In this document: piece by piece, positions 33,864-42,273 of the stretch
Layout of the letters: each line of letters begins with the position of its first letter
Numbering within the stretch: the stretch's first letter is position 1
Assembly (NCBI GenBank): GCA_947483075.1
Contig: CANKLE010000006.1
Span: 101,616 to 165,615, forward strand
Direction of reading: 5' to 3'
From: Flavobacteriaceae bacterium
Lineage (GTDB): Bacteria; Bacteroidota; Bacteroidia; Flavobacteriales; Flavobacteriaceae
DNA: 64,000 nucleotides
Notes under the pieces: model-generated
Databases searched by the model: none
Told to the model about the DNA's origin: nothing
The model's input: only the letters and a program-made list of their open reading frames with translations
Position numbers and translations under genes: made by a program

Positions 33864-35423
33864 ATGAAAAATGTAATAATCTGCTCGCGTGTTTCTACTG
33901 ACGAACAGGCACAACAAGGGTATTCGTTGGAATATCAAGAAGAAGTCATCGCAAGGTATTGCATCAATAAAGGATATAACATCGCCAAATCTTTTAGAGA
34001 AGATTATTCAGCAAAAGACTTTAATCGTCCCCAATGGAAACAAATTAAATCATTGGTTCAAGAAAGAAGAAAAAAAACAGACTCAATTGATGCTGTAATT
34101 TTTCTTCGTCCGGATAGATTTTCTCGTAATCTATTATTATCCTTTTCAGAAATAGCTGCTCTATCAAAAATTGGTTGTGAGGTAGAGTTTGTGGAAGGTC
34201 AGGTAGATGATTCCAACCCTGAAGCACTATTACTTCAAGCGATTGGATTTGCATTGCCAGAGGTTGAGAATCGAAAAATATCAAAACGCTCAAAAGAAGG
34301 CTCTCATAAAGCACGACTTAACGGATGTTTTACCGGAACTCCACCAAGAGGTTATAGATGTGTTAGAGTAGGAAAAGATGCCACATTAGAATTCAGTAAA
34401 GATGCAGACTTAATCCGTGAGGGATTTGAGAAAATGGCATCCGCATTATATACCGCTGACGAAGTGAGGAGGTGGTTAAATGGTCAAGGGATGAAATTGA
34501 GTAAAAATCAATTTCCCAACATAATCAGAAATCTGACTTACTCCGGAAAAATATTGGTTAGAGCACTTGGAAATCAACCAGAGCAAATAGTTCAGGGTCT
34601 TCATCCTGCGCTTATTTCAGATGAGTTGTTTGCCAAAGCAAATGATGTGTTAAGTGGAAGAAAGAGAAATATGGACTTTAAGAGTGATAAGATAAATTTA
34701 TATCCTCTTAAAGGACATTTGTGGTGTCCCACTCACGGAAGAACATTATCTGCGTATGCTTCAACAGGAAGAAGTGGTAAAAAGTTTCATTATTACATCT
34801 GCACCAAGCCACATATTAAGTGTAATAGATACCCAATTGAAGATGTGCATAATCAAGTGGAAAGAATCTTGTCTAACATTCAGTTGTCGGCTCAATTGAT
34901 GAACACCTACCGCACTACATTGGAAGGGTTGTTTGAGAATGATGATTTGAATAGAAAAAAGAACATCCAAAAGTCATTAGATGAAGTTGAACGATTGAAT
35001 AAAAGAAAGACATTTATTGAAGAACAATATATGGATGGAGAACTTCCCTCACACGAGTATCAAGACCTTAAAAACAACATTAATACTCGTTTGTTTAATG
35101 AGAAAAATAAACTTCAAGAACTTCAAGAAGTATTATCTCCTTTCAGAGAATATTTGGACAAACAAGTTCCAATGTTAGAAGATTTGGTGGGATTTTATAA
35201 ATCGGTTGACGGGAGAACTAAAAACAAAATTCTTGGCTGCATCTTTTCAGAAAAGTTATACTTGGAAGAAAAAAAAGTTGCAACACCTAAATTCACAACT
35301 CCAATAGAACTTCTTCTCAATGCCAGTAAGGTTTTGCAAAATTGTAAAAATAAAAAAGAGGTCAAAAATGACCTCTTTCTTCAATTAGCTCCCCCTCTTG
35401 GGCTCGAACCAAGGACCCTCTGA
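33864..35423 (+). CDS. Large serine recombinase, element integrase; 3' end reads into tRNA-Asn
   Basis: Integrase of the element. The 519 aa have a catalytic domain with nucleophile S11 (C-S-R-V-S-T-D-E-Q) and R-P-D-R-F-S-R-N; the recombinase domain (G-T-P-P-R-G-Y, L-T-Y-S-G-K); a zinc ribbon (L-W-C-P-T-H-G and Y-I-C-T-K-P-H-I-K-C); and a long coiled coil (about 360-430). The frame passes through a hairpin terminator and the core, then ends L-G-L-E-P-R-T-L inside tRNA-Asn. In the excised circle the core would join the J5 arm, giving the tail G-E-S-Y-K-F-D-A-M-I-A-Y-S-I-L-L-K-S-R-L instead. So the C-terminus seen here is the integrated form. Confidence 0.95.
   Translation: MKNVIICSRVSTDEQAQQGYSLEYQEEVIARYCINKGYNIAKSFREDYSAKDFNRPQWKQIKSLVQERRKKTDSIDAVIFLRPDRFSRNLLLSFSEIAALSKIGCEVEFVEGQVDDSNPEALLLQAIGFALPEVENRKISKRSKEGSHKARLNGCFTGTPPRGYRCVRVGKDATLEFSKDADLIREGFEKMASALYTADEVRRWLNGQGMKLSKNQFPNIIRNLTYSGKILVRALGNQPEQIVQGLHPALISDELFAKANDVLSGRKRNMDFKSDKINLYPLKGHLWCPTHGRTLSAYASTGRSGKKFHYYICTKPHIKCNRYPIEDVHNQVERILSNIQLSAQLMNTYRTTLEGLFENDDLNRKKNIQKSLDEVERLNKRKTFIEEQYMDGELPSHEYQDLKNNINTRLFNEKNKLQELQEVLSPFREYLDKQVPMLEDLVGFYKSVDGRTKNKILGCIFSEKLYLEEKKVATPKFTTPIELLLNASKVLQNCKNKKEVKNDLFLQLAPPLGLEPRTL
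35248..35396 (+). repeat. Right copy of ~149-bp direct repeat
   Basis: Partner of 16082-16230 at a constant offset of 19166 bases. It ends at the core shared with the tRNA 3' end. Confidence 0.88.
35355..35378 (-). terminator. tRNA-Asn terminator located inside the recombinase gene
   Basis: AAAGAGGTCA-AAAA-TGACCTCTTT stem. On the minus strand it is followed by TTTTATTTTTAC, a good U-run, eleven bases past the tRNA 3' end, so it ends tRNA-Asn transcription. The same bases encode recombinase residues on the plus strand. Each incoming element thus appears to bring a new terminator for the tRNA. Confidence 0.8.
35388..35401. repeat. Array junction J6 = tRNA-side attachment site
   Basis: Core GCTCCCCCTCTTGG, overlapping the tRNA discriminator base, acceptor 3' strand and T-stem 3' strand. 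J2 and J5 read CTATTGG where the tRNA needs CTCTTGG; the A would break a T-stem pair, so it must come from the element arm. That places the crossover at or left of 35396, within GCTCCCCCT. Confidence 0.82.
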
Positions 35424-35462
35424 TTAACAGTCAGATGCTCTAACCAACTGAGCTAAGGAGGA
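35389..35462 (-). tRNA. tRNA-Asn (anticodon GUU)
   Basis: Minus strand begins TCCTCCTTAGCTCAG and folds into a full cloverleaf: acceptor TCCTCCT/AGGGGGA (one T-G wobble), D stem GCTC/GAGC, anticodon stem TCTGA/TCAGA around CTGTTAA with anticodon GTT, and T stem CTTGG/CCAAG with loop TTCGAGC. The discriminator is G and CCA is not encoded. It is the integration target of the array; integration leaves the tRNA intact because the core supplies its 3' end. Confidence 0.96.
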
Positions 35463-35547
35463 AGGCGTGTTGCCTTTTAAAGCGGTTGCAAATATAACGC
35501 GAAAAATATTTTTTGCAAATAAATGCGTACAAATTTTCTAAAAATAA

Positions 35548-36891
35548 TTATTTACCCAAAATGGCCTTGTAAATGTCGTTTCCGTTGGCAAAAACAATAA
35601 GGGTAATAAGCAGTACAAAGCCCACCATTTGGGCGTTTTCTAAGAATTTATCGCTGGGTTTTTTGCCGCTCACCATCTCATACAACAAGAACACAACATG
35701 GCCTCCGTCGAGGGCAGGAATAGGCAATAAATTCATGACTCCCAACATGATCGACAAGATGGCGGTAATGCTCCAAAACACTTCCCAACTCCAGGTTTTA
35801 GGGAAAATATCAAAAATGGCTTTAAACCCACCTACGCCTTTGTAGGCGCCAGTTTCTGGATTAAAAATGGCTTTGAGTTGTTTGCCGTAGCCCAACACTT
35901 GGTCTTTTCCTTTTGCGAGGCCCACCGGAATCGATTCAAAAAAGCTGTAGTGTTGTTCGGTAAACTGGTATATGCCTAGTTTTTGCAAACTTTCTACACT
36001 CAAATGCGCTTGGTAAACGCCAATTTTGCCCTGGGCATTAATTTTAATATTCACGGGAGTTTCCACTTCGTTGCGCAAAATTACTGCCGAAACAATTTGC
36101 CCTTTGTGTGCCAAGGCATAGGCAATCACCTGATCCATATAAGGAGTAGCTTGCTCGCCCATGCGCAACACGATGTCCTTGGGTTTCAAGTTGTTTTTGT
36201 TGGCCGATTTGTCATCCACCAAACCAACTGCAAAGGGCTCTCTCCAACCAATAAACGGACGTTTTTCGCCACCCATTACTTTTTTGATTAAATCTATTGG
36301 CAAGTCGATGGTTTGTTTGGCACCATCGCGCTCTAGTGTCACGCTGTGTGCAAACAACAATTTGTTGGGCACCTCATTAAATCGGGTTACCGTTTCGCCA
36401 TCTATGGCTATGATTTTATCGCCGGTTTTAAAACCCAATTCTTCACCTACTTTCGAGGTCACGGCTATTCCGTCTTTTAATTCGCTATTTTTCAGATACA
36501 ACTCCCCGTAAAAAAAGGTCATTCCAATGTAAATTACAAACGCCAAAATAAAATTTACGGCTACACCACCCAACATGATGATGAGGCGTTGCCAAGTTGG
36601 TTTGCTGCGAAATTCCCAAGGTTGTGGAGGCAAAGCCATTTGCTCTTTGTCCATGCTTTCGTCGATCATTCCGGAGATTTTTACATAACCACCCAGCGGA
36701 AGCCAGCCAATCCCGTATTCGGTTTCGCCAATTTTCTTTTTGAGTAACGAATATTTGATGTCAAAAAACAAGTAAAATTTTTCTACTCGGGTTTTGAATA
36801 ATTTGGCCGGAATAAAATGACCCAATTCGTGCAGAATGATGAGTAAGGACAAGCTCAATAAGAATTGAGACAACTTGATGGCTATTTCCAT
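35548..36891 (-). CDS. rseP: RIP metalloprotease RseP (site-2 protease)
   Basis: Intramembrane zinc protease that cleaves anti-sigma factors and leftover signal peptides. The 447 aa have the H21-E22-x-x-H25 zinc site in the first TM, two PDZ regions in the middle (around G-F-K-T-G-D-K-I-I-A-I-D-G-E and L-K-P-K-D-I-V-L-R-M-G), and the C-terminal L-D-G-G-H motif completing the active site, followed by the last TM. It is the first chromosomal gene beyond tRNA-Asn on this side. A terminator-like hairpin separates it from the M1 peptidase upstream. Confidence 0.95.
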   Translation of the reverse strand: MEIAIKLSQFLLSLSLLIILHELGHFIPAKLFKTRVEKFYLFFDIKYSLLKKKIGETEYGIGWLPLGGYVKISGMIDESMDKEQMALPPQPWEFRSKPTWQRLIIMLGGVAVNFILAFVIYIGMTFFYGELYLKNSELKDGIAVTSKVGEELGFKTGDKIIAIDGETVTRFNEVPNKLLFAHSVTLERDGAKQTIDLPIDLIKKVMGGEKRPFIGWREPFAVGLVDDKSANKNNLKPKDIVLRMGEQATPYMDQVIAYALAHKGQIVSAVILRNEVETPVNIKINAQGKIGVYQAHLSVESLQKLGIYQFTEQHYSFFESIPVGLAKGKDQVLGYGKQLKAIFNPETGAYKGVGGFKAIFDIFPKTWSWEVFWSITAILSIMLGVMNLLPIPALDGGHVVFLLYEMVSGKKPSDKFLENAQMVGFVLLITLIVFANGNDIYKAILGK

Positions 36892-36922
36892 AAATAGAGA
36901 AGTGTAGTTTTATAAACGCACA

Positions 36923-36946
36923 AAAGTAAGGTTTTCGCCTTACTTT
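36923..36946 (-). terminator. Terminator after the M1 peptidase
   Basis: AAAGTAAGG-CGAAAA-CCTTACTTT on the minus strand followed by TG, between the M1 stop (36969) and the rseP start (36891). Confidence 0.65.
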
Positions 36947-36968
36947 CGGTTGCGTGGCCAGCGGCTTG

Positions 36969-38912
36969 TTATTTTTTTATGATATTTTTATGAATACTAC
37001 CTTCTGAAGTCTTGATAATCAAGGAATACATGCCTGCCGCCAATTGGTTTAGCGCAAATTCAGGGCTGAGGTATTCGCCCATTTTTTGACCCAAAGCATT
37101 GTATACTTCGCAACTGCCAAAGGCCGCAGTGGCAGGTAAACTAATCGAAATTGCTGAGGTGGTTGGGTTGGGGTATACGCTTACCATTTCGTTCAAGGCA
37201 AAATTTTCATTAGCCAATACCGCCGAACCATTTTTGGAGATGATGTCTTTTTTTACATTAAACACGACCCCGGTTACAGTAAAGGGAACGTTTACAATAA
37301 ATTGTTCGCCATTTACGGTATTTTCTAATTTATAATCTTGAAATAAGCCACCTGCTCCTGTTAAACGCACGGGAACCGGCATTTCAAAAAAGTTTACCGA
37401 AGCATCCGATTGGGTTTGGTTGATGGTCACCACGGCTTGTCCATTTCCGATATTGTGGGCAGTAATGGCATAGACCGGATAGCCTTGGTTGTATACCCAA
37501 TCGTTAAAAAATTCTTGCAAACTGCTGCCGTAAACCGCTTCTAAATGCGCCTGAAGATCTGGGGTTACCGCATAGGCATAGGCCAATACAGGATCGTTGA
37601 GGTAGTTGCGTAAGCCTTCAAAAAAGGCTGTATCACCCAATTTGTAACGCAACATATTGAGCACCATCGCGCCTTTGTTGTAGGATAAACGGCTGCTAAA
37701 AATTCGATTCACATCAAGTGCTTCGGCATCGGTCATATAAATTGCCCCATTGGATTGCGAAGTAATACTAGTAATCATCGAGTTCTTGTTGGTCACAAAA
37801 GCGGCATCGCCGTCTAAGTTTTCAATCACCATCGAAGCCAAATAGGTAGCAAAGCCTTCGTTGAGCCAAATGTCTTTCCAGCTGCCACAGGTTACTTTGT
37901 CGCCAAACCATTGGTGACCCATTTCGTGTGCAATTAGGCTTCGGCTATAGGCTCCGTTGTTGCCGGCAGTCATAAAGGAAACGGTGGTGTGTTCCATTCC
38001 GCCGCCCCAGCCAAATTGGCAATGGCCGTATTTTTCGTTGCGAAACGGATAAGGCACAAACGTAGCTTCGTAAAAATTAATGATGGTTGGGGTAATGGCT
38101 ACGCTAGTAGTATTTGCAGCAGCCGTCTCCGGATACATATAATTTACAATTGGAAAATAAGGACTTTGGGCCGTGCCTAATCCACCCTGTTGGGTAAACA
38201 CCGAATAATTTGTTGCTGCAATCGCAATGAGGTAGGCAGGTATGGGATAGCCATGGTGAAAATGGGTTTTGCTGTTGCCTCCACCCACATCAATTTTTGA
38301 TTGTTGCAAGCCATTGGCCACAGCGGTGTATTGGGTTTGGGTGGTAATGTACACGTCTATGCTGTCTACTTTGTCGTTCAAATCTTGTTTGCAAGGCCAC
38401 CATTCCATGGCACCAAAGGGCTCAGACAAGGTCCACAAAACCGGGGTATTGTTGTGGGTTGTCGCTATAAAAGCACCAAAGCCTGTGGTAGGAGGAATAC
38501 CGGCATAGGTTATAGTGAGCGAATCGAGCACGGTCATAAATTGTACATTCGGCAGATTGATAATTACTTCGTTGTTGCTGCTTCGGCTAAAGGACAAATC
38601 TATTCCGCGTTGTTTTACAGAACTCACCGTTAAATCATTGGACAATTCAAAAACAACCGAACTCAGGTCTTCTTTGGCTACATATTTGGTAGTTACTTCC
38701 CCCGAAATGTATTGGTCAGCAGGATCTATGGTTAAGTCTAATCGGTGATATTTTACATCGTAGTTGTAGGTATTGGGATTGGTTTGTAGGCGCATTTTTT
38801 TGGCCGCCGATCTCTTTTCTGCTTGAACCAATTCGTCAAATTCGCCGGCAATACTTTGTGCAAATGTGGCGGTGCCCAAGCAAAGGAAAATAAAAAGATA
38901 GAGGTTTTTCAT
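36969..38912 (-). CDS. Secreted M1-family metallopeptidase with T9SS sorting domain
   Basis: Exported aminopeptidase-type enzyme of 647 aa. Signal peptide M-K-N-L-Y-L-F-I-F-L-C-L-G-T-A-T-F-A. The peptidase domain has G-G-M-E-H (304-308, a variant of the usual G-x-M-E-N), zinc site H329-E330-x-x-H333 and distal E352 in N-E-G-F-A. The end (V-S-V-Y-P-N-P-T-T-S-A-I-S-I and a final K-N-I-I-K-K) is a T9SS type A sorting signal, so it is secreted across the outer membrane. Likely nutritional proteolysis. Monocistronic, divergent from serS. Confidence 0.92.
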   Translation of the reverse strand: MKNLYLFIFLCLGTATFAQSIAGEFDELVQAEKRSAAKKMRLQTNPNTYNYDVKYHRLDLTIDPADQYISGEVTTKYVAKEDLSSVVFELSNDLTVSSVKQRGIDLSFSRSSNNEVIINLPNVQFMTVLDSLTITYAGIPPTTGFGAFIATTHNNTPVLWTLSEPFGAMEWWPCKQDLNDKVDSIDVYITTQTQYTAVANGLQQSKIDVGGGNSKTHFHHGYPIPAYLIAIAATNYSVFTQQGGLGTAQSPYFPIVNYMYPETAAANTTSVAITPTIINFYEATFVPYPFRNEKYGHCQFGWGGGMEHTTVSFMTAGNNGAYSRSLIAHEMGHQWFGDKVTCGSWKDIWLNEGFATYLASMVIENLDGDAAFVTNKNSMITSITSQSNGAIYMTDAEALDVNRIFSSRLSYNKGAMVLNMLRYKLGDTAFFEGLRNYLNDPVLAYAYAVTPDLQAHLEAVYGSSLQEFFNDWVYNQGYPVYAITAHNIGNGQAVVTINQTQSDASVNFFEMPVPVRLTGAGGLFQDYKLENTVNGEQFIVNVPFTVTGVVFNVKKDIISKNGSAVLANENFALNEMVSVYPNPTTSAISISLPATAAFGSCEVYNALGQKMGEYLSPEFALNQLAAGMYSLIIKTSEGSIHKNIIKK

Positions 38913-39052
38913 GGATGATTTTTTTGCGAATTTATAGAATTAATTGAGAAACAATTCTTAAAATACAAATTGAGCACAGAAAAATAGCTGAAACGCCTGT
39001 TTATCTATCCGTTTTCTTTTTGGATATGTCCGTATTTTCTCAAACAATTGCT

Positions 39053-39060
39053 TAAATTTG
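39053..39060 (+). promoter_or_regulatory. TAnnTTTG -7 element of serS
   Basis: TAAATTTG, 44 bases before the serS ATG. No clear -33 TTTG at normal distance. Confidence 0.42.
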
Positions 39061-39103
39061 CTCCCGAAAATACCGATATTCTATACCTAATACACCAACC
39101 AAC

Positions 39104-40375
39104 ATGTTGCAAATTGCCTACATCCGAGAGCACAAAGAACACGTAATTGCCGCCTTGGCCAAACGAAATATCGCCGCCAGCCTAGTGGTACACGAAGTGG
39201 TTCAAATAGACGAAAACCGACGTGCGGCCCAAGTCGAATTGGATGCCGTCTTGACCGAAGCCAATAAACTCTCAGCAGCGATTGGCGAAATGATGAAATC
39301 GGGGGAACGCGAGAAGGCCGCTATTTTAAAAGAAAAAACAGTACTACTCAAAGAGCAAAGCAAAGAATTGTCCGAGAAAACCGAGCAATTGGCTGCCGCC
39401 TTGCAGCAAAAATTATATACCCTGCCCAATTTGCCGGCTGACATTGTACCTGCAGGAACCTCTGCCGAAGACAACCTCACGGTGTTTGAAGAAGGCGAAA
39501 TCCCGGTCTTACACCAAGGAGCTATGCCGCACTGGGAGTTGGTTAAAAAATACGACATCATCGATTTTGAGTTGGGAACCAAGATTACCGGAGCAGGATT
39601 TCCGGTATACAAAGGAAAAGGTGCTCGCTTGCAGCGCGCGCTAATCAATTATTTCTTAGATAAAAATATTGCAGCAGGCTATAAAGAATACCAAGTGCCC
39701 CATTTGGTCAACGAAGCTTCGGGCTACGGCACAGGCCAATTGCCCGACAAAGAAGGACAAATGTACCATGTGGGCATTGACGATTTATATCTGATCCCTA
39801 CCGCTGAGGTGCCCGTGACCAATTTGTTTCGCGATGTGATTTTGAACGAAAACGAATTGCCTGTACTGTGCACCGGTTATACGCCTTGTTTCAGAAGAGA
39901 AGCGGGGTCTTATGGCGCTCACGTGCGTGGGTTGAATCGTTTGCATCAGTTTGACAAAGTCGAGATTGTGCGCATTGAGCATCCTGAAAATTCGTACCAA
40001 GCTTTAGACGGCATGGTAGAACACGTGAAATCCCTGTTGCAAGAACTGAAATTGCCTTACCGAATTTTGCGTTTGTGTGGCGGCGATATGGGATTCACCT
40101 CGGCCTTGACCTATGATTTCGAAGTGTTTTCTACTGCCCAAGACCGTTGGTTAGAAATTTCTTCGGTGTCCAACTTTGAGACTTTCCAAGCCAACCGTTT
40201 GAAATTGCGTTTCAAAGGAAAAGACGGAAAAACCCAATTGGCACATACCCTAAACGGCAGTTCCTTGGCCTTGCCTCGTGTATTGGCGGGCATTTTAGAA
40301 AACTACCAAACTGCTGAAGGCATTGTAATTCCTGAGGTGTTGCGTCCGTATACCGGATTTGACATGATCAATTAG
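39104..40375 (+). CDS. serS: Seryl-tRNA synthetase
   Basis: Charges tRNA-Ser with serine in the cytoplasm. The 423 aa are full length. The N-terminal long coiled-coil arm that grips the tRNA-Ser variable arm spans about residues 25-105. The class II core has motif 2 (F-R-R-E-A-G-S-Y-G near 263) and motif 3 (L-P-R-V-L-A-G-I-L-E-N near 388), ending P-E-V-L-R-P-Y-T-G. It leads a run of same-strand genes to 45802. Higher GC than the array, typical of the chromosome here. Confidence 0.97.
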   Translation: MLQIAYIREHKEHVIAALAKRNIAASLVVHEVVQIDENRRAAQVELDAVLTEANKLSAAIGEMMKSGEREKAAILKEKTVLLKEQSKELSEKTEQLAAALQQKLYTLPNLPADIVPAGTSAEDNLTVFEEGEIPVLHQGAMPHWELVKKYDIIDFELGTKITGAGFPVYKGKGARLQRALINYFLDKNIAAGYKEYQVPHLVNEASGYGTGQLPDKEGQMYHVGIDDLYLIPTAEVPVTNLFRDVILNENELPVLCTGYTPCFRREAGSYGAHVRGLNRLHQFDKVEIVRIEHPENSYQALDGMVEHVKSLLQELKLPYRILRLCGGDMGFTSALTYDFEVFSTAQDRWLEISSVSNFETFQANRLKLRFKGKDGKTQLAHTLNGSSLALPRVLAGILENYQTAEGIVIPEVLRPYTGFDMIN

Positions 40376-40449
40376 TATTCGCTACTCTTTTTCTTGATTC
40401 ATACCCTTGCAAAAGGCCAAGTAGCATTCAGTTAAAAAAGGCTTTTCAA

Positions 40450-42258
40450 ATGAAAAAACTCAGTATAATTTTGTGCTTACTCTCTTGGCAACTTTGGTCG
40501 CAGAACGAGCAATTGGCGCAAAATTATTTTGACAGGGGCGAATTCGAAAAAGCCAAAATCAGTTACGAATCACTTTTGGGAACCCAGCCCTACAATTCCC
40601 TCTATTTTCAGCGAGTCGTAGAATGCCAACAACAGTTGCAAGACTTTCAATCGGCCGAAAAAAACATCCTAGAGCGCAACAAGCAATACCAGCAGGCTGC
40701 TTTGTTGGTCGAATTGGGCTACAATTACCAGCTGCAAAAACAGCCCGAGAAAGCCAAAAAATACTTTGAGCAAGCCCTCGATAAAATCCGCAAAAACCCC
40801 AACGAAGTCTATGGCATAGCGACCACATTTGAGCGTCACGTGCTCTTGGACTATGCTTTGCAATCTTATGAATTGGCCTTGAGTTTGGCGCCGCAAATGA
40901 ACTTTAATTTTCAAATGGCCTTATTGCACGGGCAACTGGGTCATACCGACCAAATGATTGACACCTTCCTCACCGAAGCCTATGTAAATCCGCAAAATTT
41001 GCCGCTCATTCAAAATCAATTGACCCGGTTTATGCAGGAAGATGCCAGCGTGAACTTTCATGAAACCTTGAAAAAAGCCTTGTTAATTCGGGCCCAAAAA
41101 AATCCGGAAGTATTTTGGAACCAGTTATTGAGTTGGTTTTATGTGCAACAACGCGAGTACGGCAAAGCCTTTATCCAAGAAAAAGCCGTCTACAAACGCA
41201 ACCCAGAAACCTTGGCCAACATCATCAATTTGGCGCAACTGGCCCGCGACGAAGGGGCAAAAGATACGGCCAAAGAAATATTGACCTTTATTTTAGAAAA
41301 CAGCAAGGACGTAGAGTTGTTGGTAAAATCAAATTGTTATTTGTTGCAAATGCGCATTGAGGTGGCCCAGCCTACTGATTTGCCGCTCATTACAGCCGAT
41401 TTCGAACTGCTGCTCAAACGCTTTGGGCAAACCCCCAATTCCTTGCCCTTGCAAAAAAGTTATGCGCACTATTTGGCCTTTACCTTACAACAAGCGGCTG
41501 CCGCCAAAATACTAGTGAAGCAAGCCTTGGATTTGCCCTTGAATGTGTTTCAAAAAGCCGACCTCAAAATGGAACTGGCCGATATTTTGGTCTTGGAGCA
41601 GAACTTCAATCAGGCGCTCATTTATTACAGTCAAATAGAAGATGATTTGAAAGACAACGAAATAGGGCACGAAGCCAGTTTAAAGTCGGCCAAAACCAGT
41701 TATTTCAATACTGATTTTACTTGGGCTCAACAGCAATTCAAAGCGCTCAAATCGGCATCGACTCAGCTCATTGCCAATGATGCACTCGATTATTTTTTAC
41801 TCATTAGCGACGCCACAGTTGCCGATTCTACCCAAACGGCCTTGAAAAGTTTGGCCAAAGCCGATTTTTTGAATTTTCAAAACAAAAATCAAGAGGCGCA
41901 AGCCGCCTATGAAGCCATTGCTAAAGGGTATAAAGGCCAAGAAATTGAAGAGGTAATTTTATATCGATTGGCCAAGTTGCTAGAAAAAACAGGAAAACCG
42001 GCCGACGCCATTCCCTATTATGAGGCATTAATTGCCCAGTTCGAAGAAGGCATTTACAACGACGAAGCCCAGTACTTTTTGGCCGAAATCTACCGCACTT
42101 TTTTTGAATCCAATACAGGCGAACCAGCCTATTTGGCCACTTGCAAACAAAAGGCCATGGCCGCCTACGAATATGTGATTCTCCATCACGAAGACAGTAT
42201 TTACTATACCGATGCCCGTAAAAAATTCCGTTTATTGCGGGGGGATAAAACCCAATAA
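40450..42258 (+). CDS. Exported tetratricopeptide-repeat protein
   Basis: 602 aa, signal peptide M-K-K-L-S-I-I-L-C-L-L-S-W-Q-L-W-S. The first repeats are clear (L-A-Q-N-Y-F-D-R-G-E-F-E-K-A and K-A-K-K-Y-F-E-Q-A-L), with further TPR-like helices across the chain and another pair near the end (A-Y-E-A-I-A-K-G-Y, A-I-P-Y-Y-E-A-L-I). It probably scaffolds a protein complex in the periplasm. No enzymatic motif. 74 bases after serS and 15 before the DUF4286 gene, so it is likely part of one transcription unit. Confidence 0.85.
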   Translation: MKKLSIILCLLSWQLWSQNEQLAQNYFDRGEFEKAKISYESLLGTQPYNSLYFQRVVECQQQLQDFQSAEKNILERNKQYQQAALLVELGYNYQLQKQPEKAKKYFEQALDKIRKNPNEVYGIATTFERHVLLDYALQSYELALSLAPQMNFNFQMALLHGQLGHTDQMIDTFLTEAYVNPQNLPLIQNQLTRFMQEDASVNFHETLKKALLIRAQKNPEVFWNQLLSWFYVQQREYGKAFIQEKAVYKRNPETLANIINLAQLARDEGAKDTAKEILTFILENSKDVELLVKSNCYLLQMRIEVAQPTDLPLITADFELLLKRFGQTPNSLPLQKSYAHYLAFTLQQAAAAKILVKQALDLPLNVFQKADLKMELADILVLEQNFNQALIYYSQIEDDLKDNEIGHEASLKSAKTSYFNTDFTWAQQQFKALKSASTQLIANDALDYFLLISDATVADSTQTALKSLAKADFLNFQNKNQEAQAAYEAIAKGYKGQEIEEVILYRLAKLLEKTGKPADAIPYYEALIAQFEEGIYNDEAQYFLAEIYRTFFESNTGEPAYLATCKQKAMAAYEYVILHHEDSIYYTDARKKFRLLRGDKTQ

Positions 42259-42273
42259 TTTAAAATCAAGACT

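Larger units (their letters stand above)
16231..35396. mobile_element. Array block 5: 19.2-kb integrative element with type I restriction system and serine recombinase
   Basis: Bounded by junction J5 on the left and the core overlapping tRNA-Asn on the right, with ~149-bp direct repeats outside or at the ends. Cargo: an acetyltransferase, a membrane nuclease-like protein, a restriction operon with XRE regulator and DUF262-HNH gene, a small serine recombinase, a cyclophilin-MORN fusion, several unknowns, a ParB-methyltransferase and a large serine recombinase at the right end. I found no relaxase, coupling protein, VirB4 or replication initiator, so transfer would need help from elsewhere or an unrecognised protein. 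Markedly AT-richer than the flanking chromosome. Confidence 0.85.

Noticed and set aside
16231..35396. Integrative conjugative element
   Set aside because: No relaxase, coupling ATPase, VirB4/TraG or other transfer genes could be recognised, so only an integrative element is supported.
35388..35423. The peptide A-P-P-L-G-L-E-P-R-T-L as a real conserved protein end
   Set aside because: It is antisense tRNA read as protein; such endings appear wherever frames run into a tRNA. It is real only as the integrated-state end of the recombinase.
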